A DNA stretch of 18,287 nucleotides from NCBI GenBank assembly GCA_964349045.1, contig CAYGFI010000102.1, positions 1-18,287 of the forward strand, in the 5' to 3' direction. Positions 14,508 to 18,287 of this stretch are shown here, piece by piece. The translations under genes and the position numbers were made by a program. This DNA comes from JACJXF01 sp964349045 (GTDB lineage: Bacteria; Bacteroidota; Bacteroidia; Bacteroidales; GCA-2748055). Each line of letters opens with the position of its first letter. Position 1 is the stretch's first letter. The notes under the pieces are model-generated. The model did not search any database, was not told the DNA's origin, and saw nothing but the letters and a program-made list of their open reading frames with translations.

Positions 14508-14571
14508 CCTCCCTTGCTCCTTTCCCTTCGGGGAGAGCTTGTCCGGTAAAAATGGAAGCTGGTGTGAGGTT
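14498..14571. repeat. Degenerate intergenic repeat with two hairpins between ribH and yidC
   Basis: GGAGGT-GTG-ACCTCC (14498-14512) is a perfect 6-bp hairpin spanning the ribH stop. CTTTCCC-TTCG-GGGAGAG (14520-14537) is a 7-bp stem (one wobble) on a TTCG tetraloop. GGTGTGA recurs at 14501 and 14561. On the minus strand the frame reads LTPASIFTGQALPEGKGA, resembling the spurious peptides from common GGGAG-rich intergenic repeats. I read it as a decayed copy that may also terminate both convergent transcripts. No T-run follows. Confidence 0.5.
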
Positions 14572-16432
14572 ATTTAGGTAATTTATAACCCCTCTGTTTC
14601 GCCATATTTTCAAGCTTTTGCTGAAAAGTGGATTTCTTTCCATCGGACGCTTTGACTTTCTTACTGTTCAATTTTTTCAGAATTGCTTCTTCATCTATAA
14701 AAAACTTGAAGAGATAATTTTGTCCGATCGTTATCACGTTCGCCAGGAAATAATAATAAGTCAAACCTGCCGAGAAACCATTGAGAATAACCATAAACAT
14801 TACCGGCATAATATACATCATTGTTTTCATGCCCGGCATTGCCGATTCACCGCCGGGCGTTTGTCCGCTCATCTTCATTGAAATAATGGTGGTAACTGTC
14901 ATGAGGATCGTAAACAGACTCACATGAGCGCCGTACATCGGGATCGTAAAAGGTAATGTTAAGATGGAATCATAGGTTGAAAGGTCAGTTGCCCAGAGAA
15001 AAGATTCCTGTCTCAGCTCAATGGATGACGGGAAAAACCTGAACATGGCATAGAGTATTGGCATTTGAAGTAACATGGGCAGACAGCCTCCCATCGGGTT
15101 TACTCCCACTTTCTTATAAAGCGCCATGGTTGCCTGTTGACGCTCCATGGCTTTGTCCTTGGGTATCTTTAGGTTGATCTCATCAATCTGTGGTTTCAGA
15201 ACCCGCATTTTTGCCATCGACAAATAGGATTTATAGGTGAGCGGCAAAAGTGCAATCTTTATAATGACAGTCAGAAGTAAAATGATAATACCATAATTGG
15301 AAATGAAATTATCCAGCCAGTTAAATATGGGGATAACAACAAAAGCGTTAATCCACCGGATAATTGAACCTCCAATGGTAACAAGCTCTTCCATTTGAAA
15401 TCCAATCTTTTTTAAAGTCTGGAAATGGTTTGGTCCGAAATAAAAATGCATAGGCATTTGAAAATCAGATGTTCTGTTATAAGGGATGGATAATTCAGAG
15501 GAGAATTTTTTAATGTATTTGCTTTCCGCGGGCATATTTTCCATCTTCATATAGCCACCTTCGAAAGGCAGATTATCTGACAGGATAACCGATGCAAAGA
15601 ATTGCTGTTTATAACTTACCCATTGCAGTTTTGTTGACTCTGTAATTTCCTGAAACTCCTTTTTTGATCTTTCTTTAAACTTTTCCACATCTCCATCCAG
15701 GTAATGGTAATATAGATTTGTATAAGTCTCTTCATTAGTCCTCCCTCTCTCCTGCTGTGGGGCATAGAACTCCCATTTTAGTTGCACATTATCGGTACGG
15801 TACTGGTCCATACCGGCCATTTTTATTTTAAAATCGAGTAAATACTTATCAGGGAAAAGAGTATAGGTATATTCAATAAAACCACCCAGGCTATCAACCG
15901 GAAGCTTAAAACTGATACTCTGAGGAGCATCAGTCACAATCAAATTTGTATTTTCCTCTTCCGTTTCGAAATATAAATGATTTGTAGAGATCGTTTTTCC
16001 GTCAGAAAAGAATTCAAGCCCCATTAAACTGGAATCGCCTTCAAACAATATCAATGGTAGTTTATCGTGAGTTTTGTAGTCTTTAAGTTCTACCTGAAAA
16101 GGACGCGCCCCCTGACTTGAAATTACTATTTTAAGTTTGTTATTTTCAAGTGTATAAAATTTTGACCTCCCCTGGGAGTGGCTTGCATAGATCCCCAGAT
16201 TTGCTGTTGAGGTTGAAGTTTGTAAGGCTGGAGTCTGTGTCTGCTTTGGCAGGCTGTCAAAAGTGGCAGTTCCGGTTTTTTCCATCACAGTTTTTGTCAT
16301 TTCAACAATCCTGATAGAATCACTTATACGCTTTTGTTCAGCAATCTCTTTTTTACTGGGTTTTGTAAGGAAAGTATAACCAATCAGTATTCCTGCGATA
16401 ATAACTATTCCGATGATCGAATTTTTGTCCAT
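14570..16432 (-). CDS. yidC: Membrane protein insertase YidC/Oxa1
   Basis: YidC inserts and folds inner-membrane proteins, alone or with SecYEG. It has an N-terminal transmembrane helix (about 5-22), a linker rich in T, Q and S, a large periplasmic beta domain (about 85-345), and a C-terminal insertase core with helices around 355-375, 379-398, 448-466, 500-518 and 538-575. The core signature LPLTYKSYLSMAKMRVLKP (396-414) is present. The positive residue in the hydrophilic groove, arginine in E. coli and Bacillus, appears here as Lys392. The 620-residue length fits Bacteroidota YidC. It follows pyrG by 30 bases on the same strand and is probably co-transcribed with it. The C-terminus is short and basic (KKLNSKKVKASDGKK), consistent with ribosome contact. 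Confidence 0.96.
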   Translation of the reverse strand: MDKNSIIGIVIIAGILIGYTFLTKPSKKEIAEQKRISDSIRIVEMTKTVMEKTGTATFDSLPKQTQTPALQTSTSTANLGIYASHSQGRSKFYTLENNKLKIVISSQGARPFQVELKDYKTHDKLPLILFEGDSSLMGLEFFSDGKTISTNHLYFETEEENTNLIVTDAPQSISFKLPVDSLGGFIEYTYTLFPDKYLLDFKIKMAGMDQYRTDNVQLKWEFYAPQQERGRTNEETYTNLYYHYLDGDVEKFKERSKKEFQEITESTKLQWVSYKQQFFASVILSDNLPFEGGYMKMENMPAESKYIKKFSSELSIPYNRTSDFQMPMHFYFGPNHFQTLKKIGFQMEELVTIGGSIIRWINAFVVIPIFNWLDNFISNYGIIILLLTVIIKIALLPLTYKSYLSMAKMRVLKPQIDEINLKIPKDKAMERQQATMALYKKVGVNPMGGCLPMLLQMPILYAMFRFFPSSIELRQESFLWATDLSTYDSILTLPFTIPMYGAHVSLFTILMTVTTIISMKMSGQTPGGESAMPGMKTMMYIMPVMFMVILNGFSAGLTYYYFLANVITIGQNYLFKFFIDEEAILKKLNSKKVKASDGKKSTFQQKLENMAKQRGYKLPK

Positions 16433-16462
16433 GTAATAAATTTCAATTAATTGCTGATCAAA

Positions 16463-18091
16463 TTATTTCTCGGTCTGGTTTTTTCCCCTAAAAATTACCG
16501 ATGCAGAGATAAAGTTTATGAAAAGGGGGTGTGGATTAAGCACAGTACTTCTGTACTCAGGATGGAACTGGACACCAATAAAAAAAGGGTGTCCCGGCTG
16601 TTCCATTATTTCAACAAGCTGACTATCGGGATTAATTCCGGATGCCACCATACCATGGGCTTCGAATTGTGCAAGATAATCATTATTAAATTCATAACGA
16701 TGACGGTGCCTTTCGCGAATATGAATTTCTTTGTAAATTTTATAAGCCAGTGTACCGGGTTTAATATCGCATGGATAACCGCCAAGCCTCATTGTCCCGC
16801 CCTTTTCGGTAACTCCTTTCTGCTCTTCCATCAGGTCAATTACCGGGTGCTTTGTCATGCGGGTCATTTCTGTGGAATGGGCATCCCTGAGACCCAGGAT
16901 ATTGCGGGCAAATTCAATTACAGCACACTGCATTCCCAGGCAAATGCCCAGGTATGGGATTTTGTGCTCGCGGGCATATTGAACAGAAAGAATTTTACCT
17001 TCAATCCCCCTGTCACCAAAACCCGGGGCCACAATAATTCCATCATGTCCGCTGAGTTTTTCTGTTATATTATCCCCGGTAATGGTCTCGGAATGGATAC
17101 AATTGAGGTTTATTTTTGTCTCGTTGGTAGCGCCCGCATGGGTAAGTGATTCGATGATGGATTTATAGGAGTCCTGCAATTCAACATATTTACCCACAAG
17201 GGCTATCTTAACTGTCCTTTTAGGGTTTTTAAGTTTTTTAACCATGGATTTCCATGGTTTTAATTCAGGAGGACTCCCCAGCGGAAGATTAAGCTTACGT
17301 AAAACTGTTTCATCAAGCTTTTCAGCCTGCATTAAAAGAGGAACCTCGTAAATCGTTTTAACATCAATTGATTCAATAACGGATTCAAGTTCAACGTTGC
17401 AAAACAGGGCTACCTTTTTGCGAAGCTCTTTATTAAGTGTGTGTTCCGTCCGGAGTACAAGAATATCGGGTTGAACTCCATTTTCAAGCAGCGCTTTTAC
17501 CGAATGTTGTGTAGGTTTGGTCTTCAGCTCTCCGGATGCTGCAAGATAGGGAACCAGTGTAAGATGGATTACGAGGGAATTTCCGTGACCCAGCTCCCAT
17601 TTGAGCTGACGGACAGATTCTATATAGGGAAGCGATTCGATGTCGCCAACCGTACCTCCTATTTCTGTTATCACAACATCGTAGTTAAACCGGGTTCCCA
17701 GAATCTTTATCCGGCGTTTTATTTCATCGGTAATATGAGGGATAACCTGCACTGTTTTGCCAAGGTAATCACCTTTTCTTTCTTTATTTATTACAGCCTG
17801 ATAGATTCGACCGGTGGTAACATTATTGGCCTGTGAGGTCTGAACATCGAGAAATCTTTCGTAATGGCCCAGATCGAGGTCTGTTTCTGCGCCATCATCG
17901 GTTACAAAGCATTCACCATGCTCATATGGGTTAAGAGTTCCGGGATCAACATTAATATAAGGATCCAGTTTCTGTATCGTTACATGATACCCCCTTGCCT
18001 GTAAAAGCTTGGCCAGCGACGCAGAAATGATACCTTTTCCCAGCGAAGAAGTTACTCCCCCGGTAACAAAAATATATTTAGTTGCGGCCAA
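16463..18091 (-). CDS. pyrG: CTP synthase
   Basis: PyrG makes CTP from UTP, ATP and glutamine. The synthetase domain starts with the P-loop GGVTSSLGKG (11-20) and includes GGTVGDIES (145-153). The C-terminal class I glutamine amidotransferase domain has GICLGMQ with nucleophile Cys384 and the His510-Glu512 pair in HPEYRS. Length (542) is typical. The initiation codon is TTG at 18091: an in-frame TAA lies 10-12 bases upstream and there is no ATG before the conserved TKYIFVTGGV. A -7-like box is about 27 bases upstream. yidC follows after 30 bases, a pairing often seen in Bacteroidota. Confidence 0.98.
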   Translation of the reverse strand: MAATKYIFVTGGVTSSLGKGIISASLAKLLQARGYHVTIQKLDPYINVDPGTLNPYEHGECFVTDDGAETDLDLGHYERFLDVQTSQANNVTTGRIYQAVINKERKGDYLGKTVQVIPHITDEIKRRIKILGTRFNYDVVITEIGGTVGDIESLPYIESVRQLKWELGHGNSLVIHLTLVPYLAASGELKTKPTQHSVKALLENGVQPDILVLRTEHTLNKELRKKVALFCNVELESVIESIDVKTIYEVPLLMQAEKLDETVLRKLNLPLGSPPELKPWKSMVKKLKNPKRTVKIALVGKYVELQDSYKSIIESLTHAGATNETKINLNCIHSETITGDNITEKLSGHDGIIVAPGFGDRGIEGKILSVQYAREHKIPYLGICLGMQCAVIEFARNILGLRDAHSTEMTRMTKHPVIDLMEEQKGVTEKGGTMRLGGYPCDIKPGTLAYKIYKEIHIRERHRHRYEFNNDYLAQFEAHGMVASGINPDSQLVEIMEQPGHPFFIGVQFHPEYRSTVLNPHPLFINFISASVIFRGKNQTEK

Positions 18092-18117
18092 TTTGTATGT
18101 TTATTTAATTATGTCCG

Positions 18118-18125
18118 CAAAGTAA
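18118..18125 (-). promoter_or_regulatory. Candidate -7 box for pyrG-yidC
   Basis: The minus strand reads TTACTTTG, one mismatch from TAnnTTTG, 27 bases before the TTG start. A weak TCTG lies 16 bases further upstream. The remaining sequence to the window edge is AT-rich, with the tandem heptamer array and no recognisable gene. Confidence 0.35.
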
Positions 18126-18233
18126 ATAATTTATTCCCAGACAGAGTAACGATACGTAAAGAAAATGAATAAAAGCTTTTAACAATTCGGGTTTTTTGCA
18201 GTTGAATGAAGGCAGAAGGCGCTAAGGAAAAAT

Positions 18234-18268
18234 AATTCTAAATTCTAAATTCTGAATTCTAAATTCTT
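18234..18268 (+). repeat. Five tandem AATTCTA heptamers
   Basis: Five head-to-tail 7-base units: AATTCTA, AATTCTA, AATTCTG, AATTCTA, AATTCTT. It is a second heptanucleotide array in the window, unrelated in sequence to the GGAGTAG array but with the same period, upstream of pyrG. Confidence 0.85.
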
Positions 18269-18287
18269 ATTACCCTACATGCCAAAA

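Noticed and set aside
14461..14643. Small minus-strand open frame at the ribH-yidC junction
   Set aside because: Its peptide comes from the intergenic repeat remnant plus out-of-frame ends of two real genes.
16451..17149. Long plus-strand open frame opposite pyrG
   Set aside because: It lies antisense to the conserved amidotransferase domain of CTP synthase and its translation shows no recognisable domain.

Overview
The window looks like a chromosomal stretch of a member of the Bacteroidota, most likely Bacteroidales-like. The evidence is the gene content (pyrG-yidC, recF-DUF721, ndk next to an NrnA-type DHH protein and a GldI-like FKBP lipoprotein), lipobox signal peptides, AT-rich intergenic DNA, and several copies of the Bacteroidota -7 promoter box TAnnTTTG. 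There is no tRNA, rRNA, insertion sequence, phage gene or CRISPR array. No gene-free stretch exceeds 300 bases.

Layout. Positions 1-284 hold a cluster of four copies of a GC-rich repeat, two in each orientation. From 285 to 6723 all genes are on the minus strand. In transcription order they are a PhnP-like metallo-beta-lactamase-fold hydrolase, a secreted protein with a lectin-like domain and a PD40 propeller, a signal-anchored sugar isomerase-like TIM barrel, a fused LeuC/LeuD-type hydro-lyase, and AsnA. An RsmI-like rRNA methyltransferase paralogue (6831-7547, plus) converges on a minus-strand cluster that reads NrnA, GldI-like FKBP lipoprotein, FKBP lipoprotein, tandem FKBP lipoprotein (10983 down to 7553). 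Ndk (plus) diverges from this cluster across an intergenic region with a G-rich heptamer repeat. DUF721/DciA-like and recF (minus, ATGA overlap) converge on ndk and diverge from a membrane-anchored TPR protein and ribH (plus). yidC and pyrG (minus) form a second housekeeping pair.

Most genes are core functions: nucleotide synthesis and balance (pyrG, ndk, nrnA), asparagine and branched organic acid metabolism (asnA, LeuCD-like), riboflavin (ribH), DNA repair or replication (recF, DUF721), inner-membrane insertion (yidC) and envelope protein folding (three FKBPs). I see no complete new defence, mobile or biosynthetic system. The parts most worth a second look are the three adjacent FKBP lipoproteins with degenerate N-terminal domains, the isomerase-like protein with two altered metal-site positions, the (GGAGTAG)n array with a strong G-quadruplex pattern between divergent genes, three other short tandem arrays of different unit length, the four-copy repeat at the left end, and three genes with TTG starts.
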